Shown here: piece after piece, positions 27,661 through 41,371 of the stretch
How the letters are laid out: each line of letters opens with the position of its first letter
How positions within the stretch are numbered: position 1 is the first letter of the stretch
Source: Sapria himalayana
Taxonomy: Eukaryota > Streptophyta > Magnoliopsida > Malpighiales > Rafflesiaceae
DNA: 64,000 bases
Reading direction: 5' to 3'
Assembly: GCA_029783825.1 (NCBI GenBank)
Contig: JAREIK010002043.1
Location: 173,933 to 237,932, forward strand
The notes under the pieces: generated by a model
Databases searched by the model: none
Told to the model about the DNA's origin: nothing
Seen by the model: the letters and a program-made list of their open reading frames with translations, nothing else
Program-made: the position numbers and the translations under genes

Positions 27661-29089
27661 TGATTACTAGTGTGGTTTGGGCTTTTGTTGGTGATCAAAT
27701 TAAGCTCGTGCATGATTTAATGACATTCATATTATGAACCAGAGATAAGTAGTATTCATGATTATCAAAATATAAACTAGGATCAATAAACATGGAATAG
27801 AGTAGTTGATGTGGGTTGGTAAAATTTTTTATTATGTTCGAGCTCATAATTTTAAAAATGCATATTTATCCTATTATTTTCTAGGACAATAGATAAATCA
27901 AATTTTAATTTTCATAAGATATTCTTGATTATATCATGATTTTGAATATTGAAGTTTAAAATTATAAAAGCGCATCTTTGTTATCAAATTTTATTAATCA
28001 TTATTCTTCTAAAAAAATTGGTCATTAATAGTCAATCATAATTTGAAAGAGCTAAATCATCAATGTTTGGTCACGTAGAAGAGAAGGATTAGTAAAATTT
28101 TTCTTTATATAATGTTACATTATTTTTTTTCCATGAAACATTATGTTTTTCCATATTATTCAGAAACTTTAAAATTTGTTCAATGGTTTTTTTTTTGAAA
28201 ATATTAGATTATATTTATAACTAATAATATTTAGAGCACATTTTTATAATAATATTAGTTAAACATTTTCATAATTCAATTAGGGTTAATGACACTGAAA
28301 TTTGTTTGATGTTATAAATATCATTGATGCAAGTATTGGATATGTTGTATGTTTTAGATATTTACATTGGGAGGCACAATGTTTTTTAATAAAAATCTAT
28401 AAATTGCGTGGAAATATATTATCATATTTCTATTGTGTTTCGTTGTTACTAATGTTATTGATAAATTATCAATGTTTTTTGTGTGTTCTAAGATTTTTGA
28501 TGCATGTTGATTGAAAATTGGAGAATACTCATCAATATTTTTCTTTAGTGTTCACTCTTTGATACAATAAATTAAATATTATTGATGGATTTTTTATGCA
28601 TTTAATGATATTTTAAGATTTATTTGAAAATATGTTATTTCATGTTTTGATAATTTTGAATGATTTTCACAATTTTTTATAATGATGTTTAACATCATTA
28701 TTAGTTATTTTCTATACTATCCTATTAACATGATATTTGATAATGTTAATTAACATTTCATGATGCTTGCTTTTTTTATGATCATTATATTATATTTTAA
28801 TAAAAATACATTTATAATATTACTTTTATTTTTTCTAGGTATGCTTTTTTAAAACATGAAAAGACATCTAAAATATATCAAATTATATTCCATGTAGAAT
28901 ATATCAAAATTATGTGGCAGACTATTAACATTTTAATTTTTCTCAATCATAATTTTTTTAATTATCACATTATGCCATATCATTTTTTTAACAATTTGAT
29001 TTATGAGATGCATATCTTGAAACACCTAGCATGAAATTGAATTGCTTCAAATGTTTTGATATTTCCTTCAAAAACTACTTAAACAAACT
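27661..29089. other. AT-rich unassigned interior of B1
   Basis: No recognisable gene. A 70-codon open frame at 28302-28514 is a hydrophobic, low-complexity translation of AT-rich DNA without motifs. Part of the stretch could be further retrotransposon debris. Confidence 0.4.
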
Positions 29090-29600
29090 ACATGTATTTA
29101 AATATATTTAAATATCAATAATTTGTATAAATTATATACAACATATATTTAATATACATTTTTATATATTAATATATAAAAATGTATTTTACTATATCTA
29201 TACCTATACATAACTATATGTATAAATATATAAAATTAAATGAAAAAAATATATACCTGCATGCATAAATATAAGTTTAACTAAATGTGCAACTATATGT
29301 ATAACATGTAACTAGTTTTATAATTACATGTATAACAACATAGAATATTATGTTTAACTATATCTGTATAACTATATATAAATATTTTTATAACTATTAA
29401 AACTATAATAATTAAATATAACTATATTTATAACTATGTATCCATATATGTAAATCTATATATTTGTTTATAACATTATATACATTTATGTATAACTACA
29501 TATACCTACTTGTATGAATATATATGTATATATATATATGTTTAACTATATATAACTATTTTAACTACATATACTAGATGTTTTAATAAACTAATTATAA
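29090..29600. repeat. AT-rich repeat unit shared with family A
   Basis: Contains TGTATTTTACTATATC followed by TATACCTATACATAACT, then ACATGTATAACAACA and ACTTGTATGAATATAT, in the same order as the ~550-bp tandem units at 7380-9030 in the family A element. It is one diverged copy in an element of a different family. Confidence 0.75.
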
Positions 29601-29815
29601 AATATTCATAAAAACACAATTTCTCATATTTTTGAAAATTAAAATTTGGAAAAGAAAATTATCTCTCTTATAATTTTCTGTCTATAAACAAAATTAACAA
29701 TTCAAGTTCATGATTGTTTATATTGGTGATATATTTTCCTCTTTAATACATATAGTCAAAAAAATACAAATGGTGTTAAAGTATATAAAAACCACTAAGG
29801 TTTTGAGGATAGTTT

Positions 29816-29817
<2 letters not shown>

Positions 29818-29862
<45 letters not shown>
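29818..29862. repeat. (GT)n microsatellite
   Basis: Pure GT run of about 21 units inside B1. Confidence 0.95.
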
Positions 29863-29865
<3 letters not shown>

Positions 29866-29937
29866 TTTAGGTTGAAAACTATAATGTTTTTGAAAAATAT
29901 TCAAACATATGCATACAAACACACACACACATATATA

Positions 29938-29955
29938 TGCACATACATACATACA

Positions 29956-29991
<36 letters not shown>

Positions 29992-30260
29992 TATACATAC
30001 ATGCATAAATATTCTTAGATACATACATATATATATACATACAAAAATATATACATACATACTTACTTACACATGTATACACATACATACATACATACAC
30101 ATGTATACACATACATATATACATACATATATATATATATGTATATACACACATATATACATACATACATATATGCTAAATACTTACACACATACATACA
30201 CACATATATATTTATATACACATACATACATATATGCTATATACATACATATATGCTTTA
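29938..30260. repeat. (CATA)n microsatellite and diverged flank
   Basis: A pure ACAT run at 29941-29982 is followed by about 270 bases of interrupted CATA, TATA and CACA words. The open frames here, rich in Tyr-Ile-His-Thr, are by-products of the repeat. Confidence 0.9.
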
Positions 30261-31309
30261 TATATAGATTTTCACTTTATATATATATAGTGACAATAAA
30301 TCTAAGGAACATTTATAGTATACTAAAATAGAAATATTGTATTTTTAAAAATTTTTTACAAAACATGAAAATGAGTTATTTTTTTGTAAATATTTTATAA
30401 TTAATATACCAAAGCACATATGGTTGGGAATACAAAGGCCCAAAATGAAATATTTTATGATCCAATAATATTTGTGATTGCTCCAATACATGATATTAAT
30501 AACAATAAAACAAGTTATCATTTTGATTTAAATGATGAGAAAAAATATTACAAAATATTTTGATATGAATTTATATTTGTGTAACTAATATTTACAGCTT
30601 GTTTCCCACACCTTACCACAAGATAATAAATGCAACATCTATGCTACATATTACATACAATATAGGATTGCGTAGATGTTTCACTCAAATCATAGATATG
30701 TTTACAAAAGGAACAAATGAATAAAAAACTTTTTAGCATCAAACTTGAGATTTCCACCAATGAACCCCTGCCACTTGTCTAAATTCATAAAAACATGTTA
30801 ACTCCCACAATAGGCTAACATATATAAAAATCTAGAACAATTCCACACACACACACACACACAAACAAATAGAGGAAGAGGAATTGTACAAAAGCAAACA
30901 TATGAACACAAGAAACTAATAGTGGTAATGTAAAGTAGATTGCTGCTTTGCCTTCAATCACTTTACTGGAGCATTACCATATCTATGCATCCACAAGCAA
31001 TGTATTTCATAGGATTAGAGAATCAATATCTAATATTATGAAATACATATAATTACTTGATTAGCTAATGATATACTTGTAAAATATATATATTTCTTGA
31101 ATTACATTGCTTAAGTGGTTCATCATTTGAGGTATATATGAAATAACTACAGACTAAGAAAACATATATATATTTCTCGTAAAAAATATATATATTTCTT
31201 GTAAAATATATATATTTCTTGAATTACTTGTAAAATATATGAAATCACTACAGACTAAGAAAACATTGGGGGGCTTACAAGTGGTTCATCATTTGAGGTA
31301 TCATTTATC
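30261..31309. other. Unassigned interior of B1
   Basis: AT-rich sequence with a short CA run (30845-30864) and, at 31080-31260, two or three repeats of ATATATTTCTTGAATTACTTG-like words. No gene is recognised. One weak resemblance to the end of a Copia pol (DMFTKGTNE near 30697) is too short to call. Confidence 0.4.
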
Positions 31310-31700
31310 TTTATTCTAGTTTTGTTCTTTTCTTTTCCGATTAACCTAATAATGAATCTTTGCAAGACATTTGATGTAAGATATATGAAAAAAATTCTAA
31401 TTCAAAGCCTTCCGACATTGCCACGGTCCGTCCTATGCATGGGTCCCATCTTTACTGATTTCAGCTGGATCAAAAGAAGGTCGAGTTCTAATATCTTCAT
31501 TATTCCTAAAACATTTTTTGCACTCTCTTTCTCTCTAAACATCTGTGTTGGACATCTTTTAGATATTTGTTGAAGTTGTATGACTCTCAACTTAGATTTG
31601 TGTTTGTTCATGTCTATAATTACTATTTTTATATATCTGTAAATATGTTTGTGTACCGAAATATTTTGGGTAGAGTTTTAGTTTATAATAGGTATGTAAA
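31310..31700 (-). other. Family B internal block shared by B1 and B3
   Basis: Read on the minus strand, it aligns with B3 at 55385 back to ~54100: GGGTAGAGTTTTAG then ATAATAGGTATGTAAAA (31655-31690), TTTGTGTTTGTTCATGTC (31592-31611), AAAGAGAGTGCAAAAA and GACCCATGCAT-like words, then CTTGCAAAGATTCAT near 31360. In B1 it occurs once. The open frames of 83 and 69 codons on opposite strands here have no known match and are probably chance. Confidence 0.8.
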
Positions 31701-31860
31701 AGGTTTGGCTTGTCCTCTTGGTGATAGGAACAACACCTTAGCTTTTAAAGCTGTGAGATGGACAAAAAAATTCTGGTCCCACGAAAATGCATATTTGTTC
31801 TTGACACTCTTATTTCATGAATATCTACGTCCTCATGTGCATTGCATTTTTTTGTAATCT
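31701..31860. other. B1-specific insert in the shared block
   Basis: At the position where B3 carries its GCT/ACC trinucleotide tract, B1 has a different, non-repetitive stretch with an open frame on the + strand (VKGLACPLGDRNNTLAFKAV and onward). I do not recognise it. It could be a small captured exon or unique element sequence. Confidence 0.35.
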
Positions 31861-31889
31861 TTTCATTGTTTCTTTCAGGTTTTCTTGCA

Positions 31890-32580
31890 GTATATACTAC
31901 AATATATATTTATACTGTAGTATATATATATTTGTGTGTGTGTGCGTGTGCGTGCGTGCGTGTGTGTGTAGATCTACTATAGTATATATGCACGTATATA
32001 CTACAAAATATATATACATATATACTGAAGTATATACGTACGTATATACTGAGTATATATGTACATATAATACTATAGCATATATGTACTTATATACTTA
32101 GTATATCTACAAATATACTGTAGTTTATGTACATATATACTCAATATATAAGCACATATAATTATGTAGTATTATATGTACATATATACATAGTATATAT
32201 GTACTTAGTATATATGTACATATAATAATGCAGTATATGTACATATATAATCAGTTTATATGTAAATATAATACTATAATATATGTACAAATATACTCAG
32301 TATATAAGAACATATAATTTTGTAGTATTATATTTAAATATATACTGAGTACAAATGTACTTAGTATATATATACATATATACTGAGTATATATGTACAT
32401 ATAAAACTGTAGTATATATGTACATATATACTGAGTATAATTGTACATATAATAGTGTAGTATATATTTAGATCTACTTCAGGAATACATGTGATGAGTG
32501 AAAATGCTAGTATATATGTACATATAAACTACAGTATATATGTACAAATATACTGTAGTATTATATATTTATGAAAATAT
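31890..32580. repeat. TATATGTACATATA minisatellite in B1
   Basis: Some ten to twelve diverged copies of a unit containing ACTGAGTATATATGTACATA and ATACTATAGTATAT, each about 55-60 bases. Short versions with the same words stand at the corresponding place in each of the three B3 units (for example 52260-52440). Confidence 0.8.
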
Positions 32581-32629
32581 AACTTTTTTTATTTATTTAT
32601 TTTGATTTGATTGACTGCTTAAATTTAAT

Positions 32630-32835
32630 ATAGTCATGGTACTGCGTTGTTCCCCATACGAAGCTTGTATTAGTGAAGGGATTTTTCACTAGAAAAGACG
32701 CATAGCGACTTAGATAGCTTTGTTGCAGCAAAAAGATGGTGACCGGAGGAGCAGAGGGAAATAAAGCAAAGTCAATGCATGGATAGATTATACTTATGCA
32801 TTGTCAGTAGATACATTGATGAATAAGATGCAATA
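32630..32835 (-). other. Conserved family B unit core, single copy in B1
   Basis: On the minus strand it contains ATCTACTGACAATGCATAAG, then TATCCATGCATTGACTTTGC, CTCCGGTCACCATC and GAAGCTTCGTATGGGG words. The same order appears three times in B3 (from 51995, 53221 and 54390). It is the best conserved part of the 1.2-kb unit and lies just inside the subterminal repeats, where a promoter would be expected, but no promoter could be shown. Confidence 0.8.
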
Positions 32836-33024
32836 AAATTTTGTTATGTTTTTGTTTGAATTATGTAAAATATTAAATCAGAATAATTTATTATATAATT
32901 TTATTTATTGTTAATTATAAATTATTGTTTATAGTTTCTATTTTTATTCAATTTAATATAAAAATATTTAATTATTTAATTAAATTTTAAAAAAAATAAA
33001 TTTTTGAAAAAAGTTTTGAAATGA

Positions 33025-33451
33025 TAATAGCTAGGGAATTTTCTCTTGCAAATTTAGCTAGGGAATTGTCCCTTACTAATTTAGATATGAAAATTAAAAT
33101 TTTAGTTGGGGATTTTTTCATTGCTAAAATTTTTTTACTATGGACTATTTCCCTCTCTAATTATTAGCGATGAGCACACTAGATTGGGAAAGCTTACATT
33201 GCAATATCCATTTAGTGACGGAAACTACCATTTAGCTTGCTAATTTAGGTAGGAACATTTTTATTTTAGTTTGGGATATTTTCATCACTAAAATTTTTTA
33301 GATAGGAAAACTTTCCCTTGCTAATTTATAGCGACGAGCAGTTTAGATTAGGAAAGCTTCCATTATTAATCCATTGCTATATGCCATTTAGCAAAAGAAA
33401 CTCCCGAGTGGCTAGGGAATTGTCCTTAGTTGTTTTGGATTTTTTGTAGTA
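33025..33451. repeat. Subterminal repeats at the right end of B1
   Basis: Words such as TAGCTAGGGAATTTTCTC and TAGCGACGAGCA and TTAGCTAGGGAATTGTCC-like phrases repeat up to the terminal TTTTTTGTAGTA. Confidence 0.85.
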
Positions 33452-34254
33452 ATATATAGATAGATAGACACGTAGATATACAAAAAAGATAGATAGATAT
33501 ATAGATAGACACATAAATAGACATAAAAATAGATAGATAAATAGATAGAAAAGGAGATAGATAGATAGACAGATAGGTAACCAATAGATACATAGGTATA
33601 TAGTCTGAAAATAGATAGATAAATAGATGGACTTATAGATCGATAGATTTTTAGCAAAATAGATAGAAAGATAGATAGACAGAAATTTAGACAGATAGAT
33701 TGTCAGATATATAAAAAGTTAAATAGATCGATAGATATACAAATTCATAGATAGATTGATACATAGATTGACAGATAGAAAGATATATAGATATATAGAA
33801 AGATAAATAGACAGATAGATAGTTAGTTAGTTAGATAGACTGATAGATAGACTACAGATAGACAATTAGACTAGCAGATAGATAGATAGATAGATAGAAA
33901 CTTAATTGATAGATAAACAGATACATATACAAATAGATAAAAAAATTGATAAATAGACAGATAGATAAATAGATAGATATACAAGTATATAGATAGATTG
34001 ACAGATAGATATATAGATAGATAAACATATAAATAGAAAAGTACATAGAAAGATATATAGATAAATAGATAGAGAGATAGATAGAAATATATATAGATAG
34101 ATAGAATGATAGGTAGACATATAGATAGATATACAGGTAGATAGATGGTTTGATAGATAGATTGAGAGATAGACACATATATAGACGGATTGAAAGATTG
34201 AGTGAGAGATAGACAGATAGACAGATAGAAAGACTAACAAGTAGACACATAGCA

Positions 34255-34370
34255 AGATAAAGATAAGGTGGAGCATCCTTGGTTCAGCATTATTGCACAT
34301 AGGGCTTCGGTGCTACTAAAGTGCTTCGCTAACTCGAAGTGCCTCACTATGAGAATATAGCTTCGCATAG
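34255..34370. other. Non-satellite island rich in GCTTCG
   Basis: About 110 bases of ordinary complexity interrupt the satellite. The word GCTTCG occurs three times (34304, 34323, 34360), and a CGAAGTGC lies between the last two. No open frame or terminal repeat was seen. It may be the footprint of an old insertion or a filler from double-strand-break repair. Confidence 0.6.
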
Positions 34371-36790
34371 TTAGATAGATGATAGACAGACAGACAGATA
34401 CATAGATAGAAAAAAAGATAGATTAATATATAGATAGATTAATATATTGATTGATGGAAAGATGGATACAGAGATTGAAAGATATATTATTATATAGATT
34501 GATCAATAGAATGATAGAAAGATAAATAGACAAATTAATAAAAAGATAAATAGATAGATAGATAGATAGAAATAAATATATAAAGAGATAGATGAATAGA
34601 TGGATAATTAAATAGATATATTGATAGAAATATAGATAGATTGATAGATTGATAGATATACATATAGATTGTCTAATTGATAGATAGACTGATAGATTGA
34701 CATATAGATAGATAGATAGAAAGACAGATATTTAGATAGACACATTTTTACATTAATAGATAGATAGATAGATAGAAATAAATATAGTTAGATAGATAGA
34801 CATAAATATAGACATATAGATAGATAGATAGACAAATAGATAGATAGATAGATAGATGTATAGATTGATTGATATTAGATTCATATACAGATTGAGAGAA
34901 ATATTGAAAGATAGATAGATAGAATGATTGAAAAAAATATAAATAGATAGATAGATAGATAGATAGACATTAAGATAGAAGGATAGATAGATAAATAGAT
35001 AGATAGGTAGAGATAGATAGACAAAAATAAAGATAGATAGATAGATATATAGATAAATAGATATATATACAAATAGATAGATAAATAGATAGACATGTAG
35101 ATTGATAGAAATAAAGATATATAAATAAATAGATAGATTGATAGACAAGTAGATTGATTGCTAGACAAACAAATAGAAAGGTAGATAGATAGACAGACAG
35201 ACAGAAAGATAGATAGTCATATAGATAGATAATTATATACCCAGATAGATTATTTGATTATTAATATAAAAATAAAGAGAAAGATAAATGGTAGATATAT
35301 AGATAGATAGAAAGATTGATAGACATATAGATAGAAAGATTGATAGACATATAGATAGACATATAGATAGATAGATAGACATATAGATAGATAGGAAGAT
35401 ACTTTGACAGATAAATAAAAATTAGATAGATATATAAACCGATAGATAGATAGATAGTTAGACAGGTAGATATATACATAGATAGACAGATACTAAGATG
35501 TATAAAAAGATAGATAATTAGATAGATAGAAATATAGATAGATAAATAGATAGATACACAAATAAATAGATAGTTAGATATCTAAACAAATAGGTAGATA
35601 GATTCTTAAATAGATTGATAGATTTATTGATCGATATATTGATAGAAAGATTCATACACAAAATTACAAACAAATTGAGAAACAAATTGATAGACAAATT
35701 GCATTACAGATTGATAGACAGATAGTTAGAGAGAGAGACAGACATATTGATTGATTAATTAATAGATAAATATATAGATAGATATATATATAAATTAATT
35801 GCTAGATAGATAGTCAGATTATTAGATAGGTCGATAAAAAGAATATTAAAAAGATTGATTTACAAATAGATAGGTAGATAGATATAGATTGATAGATAGA
35901 TAGATAGATAGAATGACATATAGATAAATAAATAAATAGACAAATAGAATACCAGGTAGATATAGAGATAAATAGGCAGATTGATAGCTAGATTGATAGA
36001 TAAATTAAAAGATAGATAGATAGAAAAATAGACATATTGATAGAATGAATGATAGATAGATAGCTAGATTGAAAGATAGTTTGATATAAAGATAGACAAG
36101 TTGATAGATAGATAGATATATATATATATATATATATATCGACATATTATTAGATAGATACATAGATAGATAGATTAATAGATAGATATATAGATAGGTG
36201 GATATATAGATAAATAGATAGACAGATATATAAATAGATAAAAAGACAGACAGATAGATACATAAATAGATAGATCGACAGATAGAAAGACAAATAGTGA
36301 GACAGACATATAGATATATATATATATATACAAAGATAGATATATAGAAAGATAGATAAATAGATTAATAGATATATAGACAAATAGATTGATAGATTAA
36401 TTGATAGATAGATAGATATAAAGATAGATATATAGATATAAAGATAGATCGATAGACAGTTAGATATATTGATAGATATAAAGATAGATATTTATATAGA
36501 TAGATAGACAAATAGAAAGATAGATAGACTTATATATAGACAGATAAATGGACAGATAAATAGACAGATAAATAGACAGATAAATAGACATATATATAGA
36601 TAGATTGAGAGATACATAGTGTGATATATAACTATAAATAAATATATATATATATACAAAAAGATAGATAAATACATACAAATATAGATAGAAATAATGA
36701 TAGATAAAAGATACATAGTTAGATAGATTGATAGATAAATAGATAGAGAGATAGGTAGAAAGAAAGATAGAAAGACATATATATAGACAT

Positions 36791-36823
<33 letters not shown>

Positions 36824-39604
36824 TTTATAGATAGATAAAAATATAAATACTTACATATATAAATAGATAGAAAGATTAAGGGATAGATAGTTAGTTAGTT
36901 AGAGAGATAGATAGATTGACTGATAGATAGACAGATAGATATAAAATCAGAATAATAGATTGACAGATAGATAGAAAGACTTATTGAAAGATATATATAT
37001 AAACAAATTGATAGACAGAAAGATATGTAGATAGATAGATAAAAAAAATAGACAGATAGACAAATAGAAAGACTGAAAAATAGATATATAAATAAACTAA
37101 TAGATAGATAGATAGAATGATTGATTGATAGAAAGAAATATAAAATATAGATATATAGATCGATAGATATACAGGTGGATAGACAGATTGATATATAGAG
37201 TGATAGAAGATTAATAAACATATTGATAAATAGAATGATAGATAGATTAATAGACATATATATAGACATATTGATAAATATAATGATAGATAGATTAATA
37301 GACATATATATAGACAAATTGATAGATAAATAGATAGATAGACACATAGATATACATATATATGATGAAAAGATAGACATATATATAGACAGATAGATAG
37401 ATAAACAGATAGATAGATAGATAGACAGACAGATAGATACATATATAGATAGATATTTAGATAGATAGATAGACAGATAGATAGATACATATATAGATAG
37501 ATATTTAGATAGATAGATAGACAAATAGAAAGACAAATACATAGAAATATAGATAGATAGAGTTATAAACAGACAGATAGATAGATTTATAGACATATAA
37601 AAAGATGGAGAAACAATTAGGTAGATAAACTAATACATAGATAGACTGATTAATAGATAGATAGATAGATAAAAAGATATATATACAAATAGAAAAATAG
37701 ATAAAGAGATAAATAGATAAATAGATATACAGATAGATAGATTGATAGATATATAGATAGATAGATAGGTAGATAAAGAGATAGATAGATAGATAGATAA
37801 TCATTTAGATAGACTGATAAATAGGCATATTGGTCGACAAATATATAGATATATAGGTATATAGATAGATTGACACATAGATATTCATATAGATAGATAA
37901 AAAGATAGACAAATATATTGATTGATAGACATATAAATATACAGATAGATTGATTGATTGAAAAATAGATAGATAGCAAGAGAGATACACAATTAAATAG
38001 ACTAATAGTTAGATCAGTAGATATAAATATATATATAAAGTTAAACAAATTGATACACAACAAAAAAGGAAAAAACATACATATATATATGTATATGTAG
38101 ATTGATAGACAGATGTATTGCTAAAAAGATAGATAGTTAATAGATAGATACAAAAATATAGATATAGAGAGACAGATAGATAGATAGATAGATAGATAGA
38201 CGTATGGATTGATTAATATATAGATAGATAGAATGATTCATAGAATGATTGATACATAGTTATATACATAGATTGATAGACATATAAATAGACAGATAGA
38301 TAGATAGATAAAATAATTAAAAAAATAGATAGATAGAAAGACTAATAGATATATAAATAGATAGATCGACTCATAGACATACATATAGATAAATAGAAAA
38401 TGTGATAGAAAGATATACAGACCAACAAATAAATATACAAATAGATAGACAGACACAAAGAAAGAAAGAAATATATATAGAAAGATTGATTGATTGATTG
38501 AAAAAAATAAAGAAAGATAGATAGATAGACAGCTGGATAAATAGATTGATAGATAGATTTATAGACAAATTGAATGATATATAGATAGATATATAGATAT
38601 AAAGATAGTTAGATAAATAGATAGATATATATATATATATAGACAGATAGAGAGAATGATATATATATATATACAGATAGATAGACCTATATAAAGATAG
38701 ATAGTTAGACATATATATAGACAGATAGATTGAAAGATTTATAAAAATATTGAAAGAGAGATTTAAAAACAAATTGATATACATGATAATAGACAGATAG
38801 ATAGATATTTTGATTGATAAAAGGACGAAAAGATAGATTGATAGATAGAAAGATATATATACAAATAGATCGATATATAGATATATAGGTAGATAGATAC
38901 GTAGATAGATATATAGATATATTTATAGATTGATAGTTAGATAGACAAATAGATAGAAAAATAGATAGATTGATAAATAAAATATAATTTGATAGATAAC
39001 ATATAGATAGATAGATAAACAGATAGAAAAGAATGAAAGAAAGATAGAAATATAGATAGATAGTTAGTTTGATTGATTGAAAGAATTAGAGATAGATTGG
39101 TAGACAAATAGATAGATAGATTTATTGCTAGTTTGATAGACATAATGATAGCTAGATTGAATGTCAATTTGATAGACTTATAGATAGATAGATTGGTAGA
39201 AAGATTTTTTATATATAGATTGATAGACAGATAGACAGATAGATACACAAATCAATAGATTAAAAGTTAGATAGAAGATAAATAGATAGTCAAATATATA
39301 GATGGAAATAAAGATAGATAGAAAGATATTTCGATAGATTTTAATACATATAGATTGTTAAATAGACAAATTGATAGATGGATAGATTGACAGATAGATA
39401 TAGAGATATATATACTCATAGAAATTAAAATAGATAAATAGATAGATAGATTAACTAATAAATATACAAATAGATAGAAATATATAATAGACAAATAGAT
39501 TGACAAATAGATATATAAATAGATAGATCGATCGATATATAGATACACAATTAAATAAACATATGAATAGATAGTTAGACAAATAAAAAGATAGATAGAT
39601 AGAT

Positions 39605-41368
39605 AGCTAGATAGACAAATAAATAGATTGAAAGATAGATAGTCAGATAGACAAACATATAGATAGTTAAATTGATATATAAATAGACAGACATATAGAT
39701 AGATAGATAAAGGTATATATAGATAGACAGAAAGATAAATATACAGAAAGATAGATATATAGATAGATAGATAGACAAATATATAGCCAGATAGAAAGAC
39801 AAATGCATTGAGAGAAATAGATATATAGATAGATTTATTGATATATAAATAACTAGATAGATATAGAAAAAATTGATACAAAGATTGATAGCCAGATTGA
39901 TAGATTGATTGATAGACAGATTGAAATCAATTTGATAGACTTATAAATAGATAAATTGTTGGAAATATAGATAGAGAGATAAAAATATAGATAGATAAAT
40001 TGATAGATACACAAATACATAGATAGAAACTTAGATAGAAGATAGATATATAGATGGGTAGATAGACATATAGGTAGACAGATAGATAGACAAATAGATA
40101 GATAGAAATATAAATAGATTCTGATTGATTGATACAAAGATAAATATATCTAAAAATAGATAAATAGATTTTATACATATACATAGATAGACAGCTAGAT
40201 AGACAAATAAATAGATTGAAAGATAGATAGTCAGATAGACAAACATATAGATAGTTAAATTGATATATAAATAGACAGACATATAGATAGATAGATAAAA
40301 GTATATATAGATAGACAGAAAGATAAATATACAGAAAGATAGATATATAGATAGATAGATAGACAAATATATAACCAGATAGAAAGACAAATGCATTGAG
40401 AGAAATAGATATATAGATAGATAGATTGATATATAAATAACTAGATAGATATAGAAAAAATTGATATAAAGATTGATAGCCAGATTGATAGATTGATTGA
40501 TAGACAGATTGAAATCAATTTGATAGACGTATAAATAGATAAATTGTTGGAAATATAGATAGAGAGATAAAAATATAGATAGATAAATTGATAGATACAC
40601 AAATACATAGATAGAAACTTAGATAGAAGATAGATATATAGATGGGTAGATAGACATATAGGTAGACAGATAGATAGACAAATAGATAGATAGAAATATA
40701 AATAGATTCTGATTGATTGATACAAAGATAAATATATCAAAAGATAGATAAATAGATTTTATACATATAGATAGATAGACAGCTAGATAGACAAATAAAT
40801 AGATTGAAAGATAGATAGTCAGATAGACAAACATATAGATAGTTAAATTGATATATAAATAGACAGACATATAGATAGATAGATAAAGGTATATATAGAT
40901 AGACAGAAAGATAAATATACAGAAAGATAGATATATAGATAGATAGATAGACAAATATATAGCCAGATAGAAAGACAAATGCATTGAGAGAAATAGATAT
41001 ATAGATAGATAGATTGATATATAAATAACTAGATAGATATAGAAAAAATTGATACATAGATTGATAGCCAGATTGATAGATTGATTGATAGACAGATTGA
41101 AATCAATTTGATAGACTTATAAATAGATAAATTGTTGGAAATATAGATAGAGAGATAAAAATATAGATAGATAAATTGATAGATACACAAATACATAGAT
41201 AGAAACTTAGATAGAAGATAGATATATAGATGGGTAGATAGACATATAGGTAGATAGATATATAGACAAATAGATAGATAGAAATATAAATAGATTCTGA
41301 TTGATTGATACAAAGATAAATATATCAAAAGATAGATAAATAGATTTTATACATATAGATAGATAGAC
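39605..41368. repeat. 588-bp tandem triplication
   Basis: Three units start at AGCTAGATAGACAAATAAAT (39605, 40193, 40781) and end at 41368, so each is 588 bases. The landmark GCATTGAGAGAAATAG stands at 39804, 40393 and 40981. Units differ only by scattered single bases and one-base indels, while the surrounding satellite is heavily diverged. This means a recent unequal exchange or replication-based amplification. Confidence 0.95.
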
Positions 41369-41371
41369 AAA

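Larger units (their letters stand above)
23950..33451 (+). mobile_element. CACTA (En/Spm) DNA transposon, family B copy B1
   Basis: The left end is CACTACAAAAAAATGTC; the right end read inward is TACTACAAAAAATCC, with the outermost base changed from G to A. Both flanks carry the triplet ATA (23947-23949 and 33452-33454), a clean 3-bp target duplication made in the GATA array. TAGCTAGGGA-type subterminal repeats lie at both ends. The right part (33451 back to ~31310) matches the left part of copy B3 in inverted orientation, so B1 points the opposite way to B2 and B3. No tnp2 or TNPA reading frame was found, so B1 is non-autonomous. It carries a Copia fragment and several microsatellites. Length is 9.5 kb. 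Confidence 0.92.

Noticed and set aside
28302..28514. 70-codon hydrophobic open frame in B1
   Set aside because: AT-rich low-complexity translation without motifs; no reason to call it a gene.
29909..30331. Tyr-Ile-His-Thr-rich open frames
   Set aside because: They are translations of a CATA microsatellite and its diverged flank.
30697..30760. Weak similarity to the end of a Copia pol (DMFTKGTNE)
   Set aside because: Only about nine residues agree and the following frame has stops; too short to support a feature.
39605..41368. Regular repeats that could be taken for a CRISPR array
   Set aside because: The period is 588 bases of satellite sequence without repeat-spacer structure, in a plant genome.
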